Shown here in pieces: positions 7,636 through 16,353 of a DNA stretch of 32,840 bases. Made by a program: the position numbers and the translations under genes. Source of the DNA: Thermodesulfobacteriales bacterium (GTDB taxonomy: Bacteria > Desulfobacterota_D > UBA1144 > Nemesobacterales > UBA2774); contig SPCL01000001.1 of assembly GCA_004525335.1 (NCBI GenBank), positions 1 to 32,840 on the forward strand. The letters run 5' to 3'. Under the pieces are notes generated by a model that was given only the letters and a program-made list of their open reading frames with translations, was not told where the DNA came from and did not search any database. Position 1 is the first letter of the stretch. Every line of letters starts with the position of its first letter.

Positions 7636-8991
7636 ATGGAAATGCTATCTAGACCACTTCCTCAGAATATTGAAGCCGAGCAGGCAGTTCTTGGCTCAAT
7701 AATATTGGAAAGCACAGTTATTAACCAAGTGCTTGAAATTCTTATAGCTGAGGACTTCTATAAGGACGCCCACCGCAAAATATTCAACGCAATGGTAGAT
7801 CTGGATAGGGACAATAAACCCATAGATCTGCTCACTCTATTTGACAACCTTAAATCAAGAGGAAATTTACTTGAAGAGGTAGGTGAAAGCAGCTATCTCA
7901 CATATCTTACAGAACTCGTGCCGACCACAGAGAATGTCGAGTATTACGCCCAGTTAGTCAAAGAAAAGTCCATCCTCAGAAATATGGTTATCGCAGCGAC
8001 TGACATTGCTCACCGTGGTAACGACAATAATGTTGACTTGGACGAATTTATCGACAGGGCAGAACATACGATACTGGACATTGGTCAGAACAAAATTAAG
8101 CCAAGCTTTTATGACTCAAAATATCTTGCGAATAAAGCGCTTGAAATCATTGAGCAGCTTCACGCTAGAAAAGAATTAATAACGGGTATACCGACAGGCT
8201 TTGAGAAACTTGACTACATGACATCAGGGTTTCAAGCTGGAGACCTTGTAATACTTGCAGCTCGACCTGGCCTTGGAAAAACATCTTTGGCTTTGAATAT
8301 CGCATATCATGCTGCTATTAACGACAATAAGACTGTCGGCATCTTTTCTCTTGAAATGACAAAAGAGCAGCTGATGTTGAGAATGTTTTCCAATAAATCC
8401 AAAGTTAACTACTCCAGTATTAGAAGCGGTTACATAAAGGATGGCGACCTGGAAAAGCTAGTACACGCTGCTGATGAATTAGGTCAGGCAAAGATCTTTA
8501 TTGATGATACCCCGGCGATAAGCGTTATGGAGATACGAGCTAAGTCCAGAAGGCTACAAAAAGATAAGGGCTTGGACTTAATCATTGTGGACTACTTGCA
8601 ACTTATGCGAGGCAGCAGAAAATCGGAATCAAGGGAACGTGAGATCGCTGAGATTTCCGGCTCACTTAAGGCTCTTGCTAAAGAATTGTCACTACCTGTG
8701 TTAGCAATTTCCCAGCTCAGCAGGCAAACCGAAACCCGATCGGACAGGATACCTCAACTCTCTGATTTAAGAGAGAGTGGAGCAATAGAGCAAGATGCTG
8801 ATTTGGTTCTTTTTATACACAGGGCAGATGTTTACAGAAAAGACCCTGAGGAAAAAGACGGTATTGCAGAATTAATTATAGGAAAACAGAGAAACGGCCC
8901 TACCGGCAGTATAAAACTAGCGTTCCTAGAAAAACGAGGCGTCCCGAGTTTTGAGAACTTGGCTCCAGAGTATGAAGACGGTTTTTCTTGA
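7636..8991 (+). CDS. dnaB: Replicative DNA helicase DnaB
   Basis: Hexameric 5'-3' helicase that unwinds DNA at the replication fork and binds primase. 451 residues, normal length, with no intein or other insertion. The N-terminal domain starts RPLPQNIEAEQAVLGSI and is followed by the linker helix. The RecA-like domain has Walker A ARPGLGKTS (about 209-217), Walker B LDLIIVDYLQLM and the SRQTETR...DLRESGAIEQDAD motif with the arginine-finger region. The usual neighbours (rplI, alr, radA) are missing. The ATG at 7636 is supported by alignment to the family N-terminus, not by a ribosome site, which is weak. It converges on the unknown gene ending at 9038. Confidence 0.97.
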   Translation: MEMLSRPLPQNIEAEQAVLGSIILESTVINQVLEILIAEDFYKDAHRKIFNAMVDLDRDNKPIDLLTLFDNLKSRGNLLEEVGESSYLTYLTELVPTTENVEYYAQLVKEKSILRNMVIAATDIAHRGNDNNVDLDEFIDRAEHTILDIGQNKIKPSFYDSKYLANKALEIIEQLHARKELITGIPTGFEKLDYMTSGFQAGDLVILAARPGLGKTSLALNIAYHAAINDNKTVGIFSLEMTKEQLMLRMFSNKSKVNYSSIRSGYIKDGDLEKLVHAADELGQAKIFIDDTPAISVMEIRAKSRRLQKDKGLDLIIVDYLQLMRGSRKSESREREIAEISGSLKALAKELSLPVLAISQLSRQTETRSDRIPQLSDLRESGAIEQDADLVLFIHRADVYRKDPEEKDGIAELIIGKQRNGPTGSIKLAFLEKRGVPSFENLAPEYEDGFS

Positions 8992-9037
8992 TTTGAGCCC
9001 AGCGAAGAAGGATTACTTTATAATAGCCTATAGCCAA

Positions 9038-9676
9038 TTAGACCAGCATTGGTTTAACAATCGCTTTTGACTTAACTTCTTTTTTGTAGAGCTTTTCGTC
9101 ATTCTGCCAGGATTCAAATTTTAAGAAAATCTGATTTAAATTTTCTCTGACAGATGTCCAGAAGAAATCCCAATCATGGCTTTCCTTCCTGTTTTTGAAG
9201 AACATTTTTACAAACAAATCTCTTTCTAAGGGATAACCTTTCTCAGCAATCCATCCTGATCTTGCGCTTCCGTAACCGCTTCCAAATGACATCGCAAATG
9301 ATCCGATCAATCCTAGTCTTTCTCCGGCCTTAGTGGCAAGCTCCACAAAAACGTATAGTGATTCTATCGTACGGTAACCTTCTTTTGCTAGCTGCTTATC
9401 CATAGCTAGCAAATTCTGCACAAAGTACATAGGATAAAATGTTGGTGAGTATCCGGAGACAGATTTTGTCGGGCTCAAGAGTGGTTCACGGATTATGACG
9501 TCCTCTTCAATCACCCCTATCATAAAATCTTCTTTATCAAACTCACCTATATCACCCACAAGCTCTAATGAATATCTCACATGTTCCCATTCTCTTTGGG
9601 CTATGGCTATTGCATCATTAAGTTTTTTTTTGCCCTCATCAAATTCCCTGTCTCTTAAAAGTTCTTCTAATTCCAT
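9038..9676 (-). CDS. Unknown protein, 212 residues
   Basis: I do not recognise a family. The predicted soluble protein begins with a charged helical segment (MELEELLRDREFDEGKKKL). It has a central Gly/Ser-rich patch, SFAMSFGSGYGSARSGW, and a C-terminal aromatic, helical region (DWDFFWTSVRENLNQIF). There is no signal peptide or membrane segment. I chose the ATG at 9676 because AGGGG lies six bases upstream. The frame stays open to 9850, but those codons are AT-rich with improbable composition and no ribosome site. It converges with dnaB and diverges from the epimerase. The good ribosome site and balanced composition make it a real gene of unknown role. Confidence 0.75.
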   Translation of the reverse strand: MELEELLRDREFDEGKKKLNDAIAIAQREWEHVRYSLELVGDIGEFDKEDFMIGVIEEDVIIREPLLSPTKSVSGYSPTFYPMYFVQNLLAMDKQLAKEGYRTIESLYVFVELATKAGERLGLIGSFAMSFGSGYGSARSGWIAEKGYPLERDLFVKMFFKNRKESHDWDFFWTSVRENLNQIFLKFESWQNDEKLYKKEVKSKAIVKPMLV

Positions 9677-9878
9677 TTTAGCCCCTGCTTTGAAGTAGTT
9701 GTAAAAATATACATTGATAAAATTTGAACTCAATGCCTTAAGGATAATTAAATTATTCCAAGACCTTAATTTCTTAAAATATTGCTGATGCAAGTTGGGG
9801 AGCAGATAACAAGCCAAATTGTTTTTCTTTATCTTCCATTGTAATATCAATTCTTAATTCTATTTAGGAGGTTTTCTC

Positions 9879-10865
9879 ATGGCCACTTTAGTAACAGGGG
9901 CAACCGGATTTATAGGCTCTCATATTGCCAAAAAATTAGTAGACAGGGGTGAGCATGCAAAAATCCTTCTAAGAAAATCCAGCCAAACTACAAATATCGA
10001 TGACATCGATGTCGAAAGAGTATATGGAGATGTAATGGACATGGATTCCATAAATGAAGCTTTGACAGGCTGCGATACTTTGTATCACACAGCTGGGGTA
10101 GCTTCATTTAGAAAAGAAGATTATCAGAAGATGGAAGAAATAAATGTAAAAGGGACCTCAAGTATACTAAACGCAGCGCTTGAAGCGGGTATTAAAAAAG
10201 TAGTTCACACTAGCAGCATTGCCGCAATTGGCGTTGCCGCTAACGGTGGTATTGCAGATGAAGAAACTGAGTACAATCTTGATTATTTAGGGGTTAAATA
10301 TCTGGATACAAAGCACAGAGGAGAGCAAATCGCTCTTGATTTTGCAAAACGAGGCTTGCCCCTTGTTGTAGTAAATCCCTCAACTGTAATCGGCACCGGT
10401 GACATCTATTTATCCAGCACAGCATTTATTCTTTGGTTTTACAAAAAGAAGTTTCCGGGCTACATGGACGGCACACTAAATATGGTTGATGTTGAGGATG
10501 TGGCTGAGGGACATATTCTCGCTGCTGAAAAAGGCAGGATTGGCGAAAGGTACATTTTGGGAAATGAGAATTTCACATTGCTTGAGCTTTTCAATTTATT
10601 AGAAGAGGTTACGGGAGTAGCAAAACCTAAGATGAAAATACCTTATTTTATGGCTTTAGCCTCTGGATATATAGTTGAGAGAGTTCTTGGCATGAGTTTT
10701 CCTAATTACTCGACCATGGACTTGGACTCTGTAAAATTGTCAAAGTTAAGATGGCATTTTGATAGCTCAAAGGCTATTAATGAACTAGGCTATCAGCCCT
10801 CAGATATTAGAGAAAGTGTTAAGAACACTTTGAGCTGGTTTAAGGAATACGGTTATTTAGATTAG
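9879..10865 (+). CDS. NAD-dependent epimerase/dehydratase (SDR, HpnA/dihydroflavonol reductase-like)
   Basis: Extended short-chain dehydrogenase, 328 residues. The N-terminal nucleotide-binding motif is VTGATGFIGSHI (GxxGxxG). Asp in the VYGDVMD block, the HTAGVAS strand, a Ser pair in VVHTSSIAAIG and the catalytic YxxxK (YLDTK, around residue 147) are all visible. NPSTVIGTGD follows as in the family. Sequence style resembles the hopanoid-associated epimerase HpnA and DFR-like reductases, but no hopanoid gene is nearby, so the substrate is unknown. It has a consensus AGGAGG seven bases before the ATG, among the strongest ribosome sites in the window. It starts a run of same-strand genes that continues into aroC 41 bases on. 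Confidence 0.88.
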   Translation: MATLVTGATGFIGSHIAKKLVDRGEHAKILLRKSSQTTNIDDIDVERVYGDVMDMDSINEALTGCDTLYHTAGVASFRKEDYQKMEEINVKGTSSILNAALEAGIKKVVHTSSIAAIGVAANGGIADEETEYNLDYLGVKYLDTKHRGEQIALDFAKRGLPLVVVNPSTVIGTGDIYLSSTAFILWFYKKKFPGYMDGTLNMVDVEDVAEGHILAAEKGRIGERYILGNENFTLLELFNLLEEVTGVAKPKMKIPYFMALASGYIVERVLGMSFPNYSTMDLDSVKLSKLRWHFDSSKAINELGYQPSDIRESVKNTLSWFKEYGYLD

Positions 10866-10906
10866 CTGAAATTTGCAACGTATTTCATTTCATATAAAAT
10901 CATCCT

Positions 10907-11977
10907 ATGTCTGGTAACTCATTTGGAACAATTTTCCGCATTACAACCTGGGGAGAGTCTCATGGGCCCGCTGTTGGGGTTGTGTTAGACGGCTGTCCCG
11001 CGGGGCTTGAAATTAGTCCTGAAGAAATTCAATTTGAGCTCGACCGTCGCCGTCCGGGACAAAGTAAAATCACAACTCAGCGAAAAGAGCCCGATACAGT
11101 TGAAATTCTTTCTGGCGTTTTTGAAGGAAAAACTCTCGGCACACCTATTTCTCTAATGGTCAGAAACACGGATGCCATATCAAAATCATATGAGGATATA
11201 AAAGACACGTACCGCCCGGGACATGCTGATTTCACTTACGATGAAAAGTATGGGTTCAGAGACCACAGGGGCGGAGGGAGATCTTCAAACAGAGAAACTG
11301 TGGGACGTGTGGCGGCTGCGGCAATAGCTAAAAAAATTCTAAATTTAAACGGCATTCATACTTATGGATATGTAAAACAGGTTGGCGATATAGTTGCCGA
11401 GAATATTGATTTTAATGAGATAGAGAAAAACATAGTCCGGTGTCCGGATGCAAAGACGGCTGAACAAATGATAGAGCTCATTGATACCGTACGGAAGCAA
11501 GGCGATTCAATAGGAGGTGTAGTGGAGGTTGTCTCAACTGGGCTTCCGACAGGTTTAGGAACTCCTGTTTTTCATAAGGTAGACGCTGAGCTTGCGCAAG
11601 GACTTATGAGTCTTGGTGGAATTAGGGGATTTGAGGTTGGACTTGGATTTGAAGCTGCCAGGATGAAAGGATCACAGGCTAACGACTTAATGATAAAAAA
11701 AGATTCCGGAGAGCTTGGTTTTAAAACCAATAACGCCGGAGGACTCCTTGGCGGAATGACAAACGGCGAAGATTTGGTTGTGAGAATTGCAATAAAGCCA
11801 ACCTCGTCAATTTCAAAAACACAAAATACGGTTGATAAATCGGGAAACCCCAAAGAGCTTAAAGTAAAAGGACGTCACGATCCATGTCTTTGCCCAAGGG
11901 CTGTTCCTATAGCTGAGGCGATGGTAAATCTAGTATTGGTGGATCAGCTTTTGTTATCTAGAACTACTCGTATTTAA
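10907..11977 (+). CDS. aroC: Chorismate synthase
   Basis: Converts 5-enolpyruvylshikimate-3-phosphate to chorismate using reduced FMN, the last shikimate step. 356 residues, normal. The signature N-terminus MSGNSFGTIFRITTWGESHG is intact, as are RRRPGQSKITTQRKE, the GHADFTYDEKYGFRDHRGGG block and the C-terminal KGRHDPCLCPRAVPIAEAM signature with its conserved His and Arg. It appears fully functional. Other shikimate genes are not in the window, but trpA at the right edge uses the same branch. The ribosome site is weak. The gene lies between the epimerase and two small unknown genes in the same direction. Confidence 0.97.
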   Translation: MSGNSFGTIFRITTWGESHGPAVGVVLDGCPAGLEISPEEIQFELDRRRPGQSKITTQRKEPDTVEILSGVFEGKTLGTPISLMVRNTDAISKSYEDIKDTYRPGHADFTYDEKYGFRDHRGGGRSSNRETVGRVAAAAIAKKILNLNGIHTYGYVKQVGDIVAENIDFNEIEKNIVRCPDAKTAEQMIELIDTVRKQGDSIGGVVEVVSTGLPTGLGTPVFHKVDAELAQGLMSLGGIRGFEVGLGFEAARMKGSQANDLMIKKDSGELGFKTNNAGGLLGGMTNGEDLVVRIAIKPTSSISKTQNTVDKSGNPKELKVKGRHDPCLCPRAVPIAEAMVNLVLVDQLLLSRTTRI

Positions 11978-11995
11978 CCTTAATCGGTATTTCAA

Positions 11996-12352
11996 ATGGA
12001 ACAAAAAACCAATTTTTCTTGTAAGATTTTTGTAGACGATGACGAAATTTACTCAGGTGATCTTAGCGAAATTCCGGAGAAGTTTAGAAACCGTATTATC
12101 TGGGATATCTCAGAATGGGCTGATTCTCTTGGCAAAAGAGGGGTCAATGAACTGCTTTATTCTCATTTAACCTGGTATGACAAAAAGGGGCTATTTTGCG
12201 AAAGCTGCTCGACGATGGTTGAAGATTCAAACGAGCCTCAATGCAACAATTGCGGCACAGAAGTTAAAGAAAGATATCTTCATGAAAGGGATTCTAATAT
12301 AGATAGAATTATGACCTGCATCGGAATGATTTCAAAGATTCAGGTTCTATAA
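11996..12352 (+). CDS. Small zinc-ribbon protein of unknown function
   Basis: 118 residues, acidic, soluble. A zinc ribbon is formed by FCESCSTMV and QCNNCGTEV (two CxxC knuckles about 14 residues apart) in the second half. The first half (NFSCKIFVDDDEIYSGDLSE) looks like a small beta/alpha unit. Such ribbons bind one Zn ion and mediate protein or nucleic-acid contacts; no specific role can be given. It starts 18 bases after aroC and is followed 30 bases later by another small gene, so it is probably co-transcribed with both. Confidence 0.65.
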   Translation: MEQKTNFSCKIFVDDDEIYSGDLSEIPEKFRNRIIWDISEWADSLGKRGVNELLYSHLTWYDKKGLFCESCSTMVEDSNEPQCNNCGTEVKERYLHERDSNIDRIMTCIGMISKIQVL

Positions 12353-12382
12353 TAATCAAAGCAATAAAAACAGAGGACTAAA

Positions 12383-12673
12383 ATGAAACTAAATGTAAAC
12401 GGGCAGATTTTTCCTAAAGCCTGGGAATTAGCAGATAAGGTAACAAAGCTCAGAGAAGAGAGAAAATCGGTCAACCTTGGGGCAGGTACTGTCGGATTCT
12501 CTGTATATGAAGTTGAGCTTTCCGATGAGACCAGAAAAGAGGGAATGTATTATGTTACACCGCAAGGTGTTAAGTTGTATTATTACCCGGGAGATCAGTA
12601 TCAGATCGGTTATTTGATATCAGAGATTGACCGTGATCCGCTTGTAAAAAAGCATTTTGGTAAACTAAATTAA
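12383..12673 (+). CDS. Small unknown protein, 96 residues
   Basis: No family recognised. The soluble 96-residue protein has a basic helical start (WELADKVTKLREERKS) and then a beta-rich half with many Tyr (MYYVTPQGVKLYYYPGDQYQ). There is no signal peptide or cysteine. AGAGGA sits about six bases upstream of the ATG, a good ribosome site. Its place 30 bases after the zinc-ribbon gene and 63 before the metal exporter suggests the same transcript, but no functional link is visible. Confidence 0.65.
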   Translation: MKLNVNGQIFPKAWELADKVTKLREERKSVNLGAGTVGFSVYEVELSDETRKEGMYYVTPQGVKLYYYPGDQYQIGYLISEIDRDPLVKKHFGKLN

Positions 12674-12736
12674 TCCGTTCAAATTTAATTCTTAGTTTTC
12701 TTTGCCTAGTGCTTTCAGCAGGTATATTTTATTTAG

Positions 12737-13657
12737 ATGGAACACCAAAACCATAGCCGCAATTTAAAAAACGTAAGGGAAAAAAGAGCGCTTGGCATAG
12801 TTCTCGTACTTACTTTTATCTTTATGATAGTGGAAGCTGGTGCGGGGTTCTACACCGGTAGTCTTGCGCTGTTGTCGGATGCCGGGCATATGCTGGCAGA
12901 TGTATTCGCCATATCGCTCGCCTTCTTTGCAATCTGGTTCACAGAAAAACCCTCAACATCAACTAAAACATTTGGATTCTACAGAGCAGAGATACTGGCT
13001 GCATTTTTTAACAGCCTTTTATTATTTGCAATCTCGGCAGGAATATTAATCGAAGCTTACAAAAGATTAATGACCCCGCATGAAGTTAAAAGCGTTGAAA
13101 TGACGATAGTTGCAGTTGTGGGACTACTTATCAACCTTGCAAGCGCTTATGTTCTTTTTAAATATCAAAGCGGTAATCTAAATATCAAGGGCGCTTTGTA
13201 CCACGTTTTGAGCGATGCTCTTGGATCAGTTGGGGCTATAGTTGCAGGAATCATAATGATCACGACCAAGTGGTACTATGCGGATTCGCTCATTAGTATC
13301 CTGGTGTCGATTCTGATTATTCGCGGCGCTTGGGTGCTGTTTAAAGAATCAAGCCATATACTTCTTGAGGGGACACCTAAAGGGATAGATCTTGACTTAG
13401 TACAAACCTGTATCTGCTCAAAAGATAATGTGATTAGCGTTCATGATCTTCATGCGTGGACATTAACTCAAGGATTTGAAGCGCTTAGCGCTCATGTCGT
13501 AGTACAGAATATGGAAAATAGTGAAGAGATATTAAGTGGACTCAAACAAGAACTGTCAGAGAAGTTCAAAATCAGTCATGTGACCTTACAGCTTGAAATC
13601 GAAGAATGCGATGAAGCCAACGGCCCCTGCTATGATAACGGAATATCCGAAAATTAA
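12737..13657 (+). CDS. Cation diffusion facilitator (CzcD/ZitB-type metal exporter)
   Basis: Inner-membrane Zn2+ (possibly Co2+/Cd2+)/H+ antiporter, 306 residues. There are six predicted membrane segments. The transport site is the paired HxxxD of segments 2 and 5: LLSDAGHMLAD (H51, D55) and HVLSDALGS. Two His and two Asp favour zinc specificity by analogy with characterised family members. The cytoplasmic C-terminal domain starts near ILLEGTP and contains VHDLHAWTLTQG. A short His-containing N-terminus (MEHQNHS) and a Cys pair near the end (EECDEANGPC) may contact metal. Its last four bases overlap the end of sbcD on the opposite strand. Confidence 0.92.
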   Translation: MEHQNHSRNLKNVREKRALGIVLVLTFIFMIVEAGAGFYTGSLALLSDAGHMLADVFAISLAFFAIWFTEKPSTSTKTFGFYRAEILAAFFNSLLLFAISAGILIEAYKRLMTPHEVKSVEMTIVAVVGLLINLASAYVLFKYQSGNLNIKGALYHVLSDALGSVGAIVAGIIMITTKWYYADSLISILVSILIIRGAWVLFKESSHILLEGTPKGIDLDLVQTCICSKDNVISVHDLHAWTLTQGFEALSAHVVVQNMENSEEILSGLKQELSEKFKISHVTLQLEIEECDEANGPCYDNGISEN

Positions 13658-14901
13658 TCTTGAGTATTATCAGTATTATCTCTTATAAGCTTCTCAGCAT
13701 ATGATTTCATCTCATCCGCCATGCTTTTTAATTCAGGCTTTGTCTCAATATATTTATCTAGTGCTTCCATAAGCCCCATAGTCTTTGAAAGCCCAGCTTG
13801 TCTCATAACCTTTTCGTGCTTATCAAATACCTTCTCAATCTTAAGACTTTGAGCACTTTCAAAGATTGATTTAATTCTCTTCTCATCGACCTTGTCGCTG
13901 GGACCTGAGACTTTGTATCTGACCCTAACCACTGCATCAGAATAATCATCTTTACTAAAGCGCTTTTCTAAATCCTCTTCTGTCTCCAAATCACTTTGAT
14001 CAAGCTCTACAGTAATAAATTTTCGGGATGGAGTTTCAATAAATTTATATTCACATTTCCAGCCATCTTCAGACTCGAAAATTTCGCCTAGAACAAACCC
14101 CTTGCCCTCTTTCTCTTCTGTGAAATCAATCCTCTCTATGCTCCCTGAATATATAATTGGCGGGGCGTCGTCTTTATTTAAATTTTGAAACCTATGAATA
14201 TGCCCAAGAGCTACATATTGAAATGCTTTATTGTTTAGCTCGCTCACCGGAACAATCGGGTCGGTAGTTGTAAGGGTATCTCGTTCGGTGCCTGAGAGCT
14301 TAGCGTCTCTTGCAGCCAGGTGGGCGAGAAGTATGGCAGGGTCTGATTTATTCGTTTTTAAGGACAAATCGCGAATAATAGCAATTAATCTCTTTTCAAT
14401 TTCTATCTGAATTTCTTGAGAGCTTAGCGACTTATATTCATCCTTTGTAAGCAGACCGCTTCGACCCGCCCACGGCAAACACGCAATTTGGATCGGGCCA
14501 TTTTCAGTGTTCAAGTTAATTAATTTGGGTTTTCTTACTATAGTCACTCGGTTAATATCGAGTGCAGGGAAAATCTCAACAGCAGAAGCCCTGCCGCCGG
14601 CCGAAGGATAGTCATGATTGCCTAGTACCATTACAACTCTGGCATTAGACCCCTGAACTAACTTTAGGACTCTTTTGGAGAACTCTATTTCTTCTGTTGG
14701 TTGCGGGTTTTCTCTGTGGAAGATGTCGCCGGCTATAAGTACAAGATCGACCGACTCTTTTTGAGCATACTCAAATACAAAGTCGAGAGATTTAAGGATA
14801 TCCTCTAACCTTGTATTTTTACCTGTAGCAGCGTTTATCTTTCCGTGCGTCTGTAGGCCGATATGAATATCGGAAAGGTGGATAAATTTTATCTTCCTCA
14901 C
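13654..14901 (-). CDS. sbcD: Exonuclease SbcCD, nuclease subunit SbcD (Mre11-like)
   Basis: Mn2+-dependent nuclease of the SbcCD complex, which opens hairpins and processes DNA ends. 415 residues. All metallophosphoesterase motifs are present in order: HLSDIHIG, IAGDIFHRENP, VLGNHDYPSAGG, LLAHLAARDAK and ALGHIHRFQ. The C-terminal portion matches the usual capping domain. The start is GTG at 14901, immediately before the first motif. sbcC normally follows sbcD, but here the next gene is the convergent exporter, so the ATPase partner must be elsewhere. It lies 46 bases downstream of the aminotransferase in the same direction. Confidence 0.93.
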   Translation of the reverse strand: MRKIKFIHLSDIHIGLQTHGKINAATGKNTRLEDILKSLDFVFEYAQKESVDLVLIAGDIFHRENPQPTEEIEFSKRVLKLVQGSNARVVMVLGNHDYPSAGGRASAVEIFPALDINRVTIVRKPKLINLNTENGPIQIACLPWAGRSGLLTKDEYKSLSSQEIQIEIEKRLIAIIRDLSLKTNKSDPAILLAHLAARDAKLSGTERDTLTTTDPIVPVSELNNKAFQYVALGHIHRFQNLNKDDAPPIIYSGSIERIDFTEEKEGKGFVLGEIFESEDGWKCEYKFIETPSRKFITVELDQSDLETEEDLEKRFSKDDYSDAVVRVRYKVSGPSDKVDEKRIKSIFESAQSLKIEKVFDKHEKVMRQAGLSKTMGLMEALDKYIETKPELKSMADEMKSYAEKLIRDNTDNTQD

Positions 14902-14947
14902 ATAGAGCCAGTCTTTTGCTTAGTATATTGCCTTTAAAAGGCTACAC

Positions 14948-16090
14948 TTATAATTTTGTGCCGAGTATTTCAGATGCTTTTTTAGTAGCTGCGCCAAAAT
15001 TAAACTCATAACCAAGCTGATTAAGGACGCTCTCAATCGCAGCAATGATCGACAAAGTATCTGTTTTACCAATATCACCGATATGAGAGATTCTGAAGAT
15101 CTTACCTTTAGCCTGATCCTGACCACCAGCCACAGTTATTCCGAACTCGTCGCGTAGACCTGCTATAACTTTGCCGGCTCCAATTTCAGGCGGCGCTGTT
15201 ACAATAGTAAGCGCTGAGCTAGGAGTATCCAGCACGAAAGGCTCAAGACCTATAGCGGCCATCGCTTCCCTGGTAGCAAGAGCAAGCCTTGAGTGGCGCT
15301 TGTGCATATTTTCGCGACCCTCTTCTTTGAACCTTTTTAGAACTGCAGCAAGGCCAATTATAAGAGTCACGGCTGGAGTAAATGTTGTAGTATTTTTTTC
15401 AGCGTTTTTCAGTGCCGGTTTAAAGTCAAAGTAAAATTTTGGAAGATCGGAAGTTTCATAAAACTTCCAGGCTTTCTCGCTCATAGCGGCAAATGAAAGC
15501 CCAGGAGGAAGCATAAACGCTTTTTGAGAACCACCAACCAAAACATCGACCCCCCATTCGTCAAAAGCTATCTCAAAAACTCCTACTCCTGTTATTCCAT
15601 CAACTATGTGAATGACGTCGTCTCTTTTGCTTGTAATTTCTGATATTTCTTTAATCGGATGTTTTACACCGGTTGAGGTTTCACTGGCTTGTGTTAGTAC
15701 TGCTTTAATAGAAGGATCGTCGTTTAGAGCTTTTTCAATAACTGAGGGATCAATTTCTCTTCCCCACTCAACCATAATCTCGTTAACCTCTAGATCGTAG
15801 GCACGGCAGATTTTGCCCCATCTCTCGCCAAACTTTCCGCTGTTCACGACTAAAACTTTGTCGCCTCTGCAAAGAGTATTTACAACTGAGGCTTCCATAG
15901 CTCCAGTACCTGATGCGGCTAAGATAAGAACTTCCTGTTTAGTGTTGTATATATATTTAAGTCCTTCTCTAACTTCTGCAAAAATTTCTTCAAACTCTGC
16001 TGTTCTATGATGGATAATAGGCTTAGCCATCTCAATTAATACTTCGCTTGGGACAGGTACGGGACCAGGTGTAAATAGATACTGTTTCAC
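14948..16090 (-). CDS. Serine/alanine-glyoxylate aminotransferase (class V, PLP)
   Basis: Class V PLP enzyme that transfers an amino group from serine or alanine to glyoxylate, giving glycine and hydroxypyruvate or pyruvate. 380 residues. The N-terminus YLFTPGPVPVPSEVL and HHRTAEFEEIF are typical. GSGTGAMEASV-type cofactor binding appears as AASGTGAMEAS, and the Schiff-base lysine is in VGGSQKAFMLPPGLSF. The start is GTG with AAGGAGA about nine bases upstream. Together with glycerate kinase and GlyA in this window it fits glyoxylate/serine salvage. The true amino donor cannot be read from sequence; some close relatives act as 2-aminoethylphosphonate or aspartate aminotransferases. Confidence 0.9.
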   Translation of the reverse strand: MKQYLFTPGPVPVPSEVLIEMAKPIIHHRTAEFEEIFAEVREGLKYIYNTKQEVLILAASGTGAMEASVVNTLCRGDKVLVVNSGKFGERWGKICRAYDLEVNEIMVEWGREIDPSVIEKALNDDPSIKAVLTQASETSTGVKHPIKEISEITSKRDDVIHIVDGITGVGVFEIAFDEWGVDVLVGGSQKAFMLPPGLSFAAMSEKAWKFYETSDLPKFYFDFKPALKNAEKNTTTFTPAVTLIIGLAAVLKRFKEEGRENMHKRHSRLALATREAMAAIGLEPFVLDTPSSALTIVTAPPEIGAGKVIAGLRDEFGITVAGGQDQAKGKIFRISHIGDIGKTDTLSIIAAIESVLNQLGYEFNFGAATKKASEILGTKL

Positions 16091-16353
16091 TTTAGATTCT
16101 CCTTCATTCTATTAACGTTTTATAATTTTACAATTCCGACTTACAACTACAAATCTTCATATGTACAAATAACTATAGGATAAAGATAGTTGAATCTAAG
16201 TAGTTTAAGTTAATTTGCACTCTTTTAATCAATGAAAATTTGCGACAAGAAAGTCTATATGAATCTACCCAAAACTCTGTATAATTCAACCCGGTTTGCT
16301 TTTGCAAATCAAAAATTTATATTATTTGATTATTTGCAGGAGGTAAGGAATCT

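Noticed and set aside
7636..8991. Intein in dnaB, a common insertion site
   Set aside because: The protein is of normal length and the Walker A and later motifs are continuous.
9677..9850. Longer start of the unknown gene ending at 9038
   Set aside because: AT-rich codons without a ribosome site; the ATG at 9676 has AGGGG six bases upstream.
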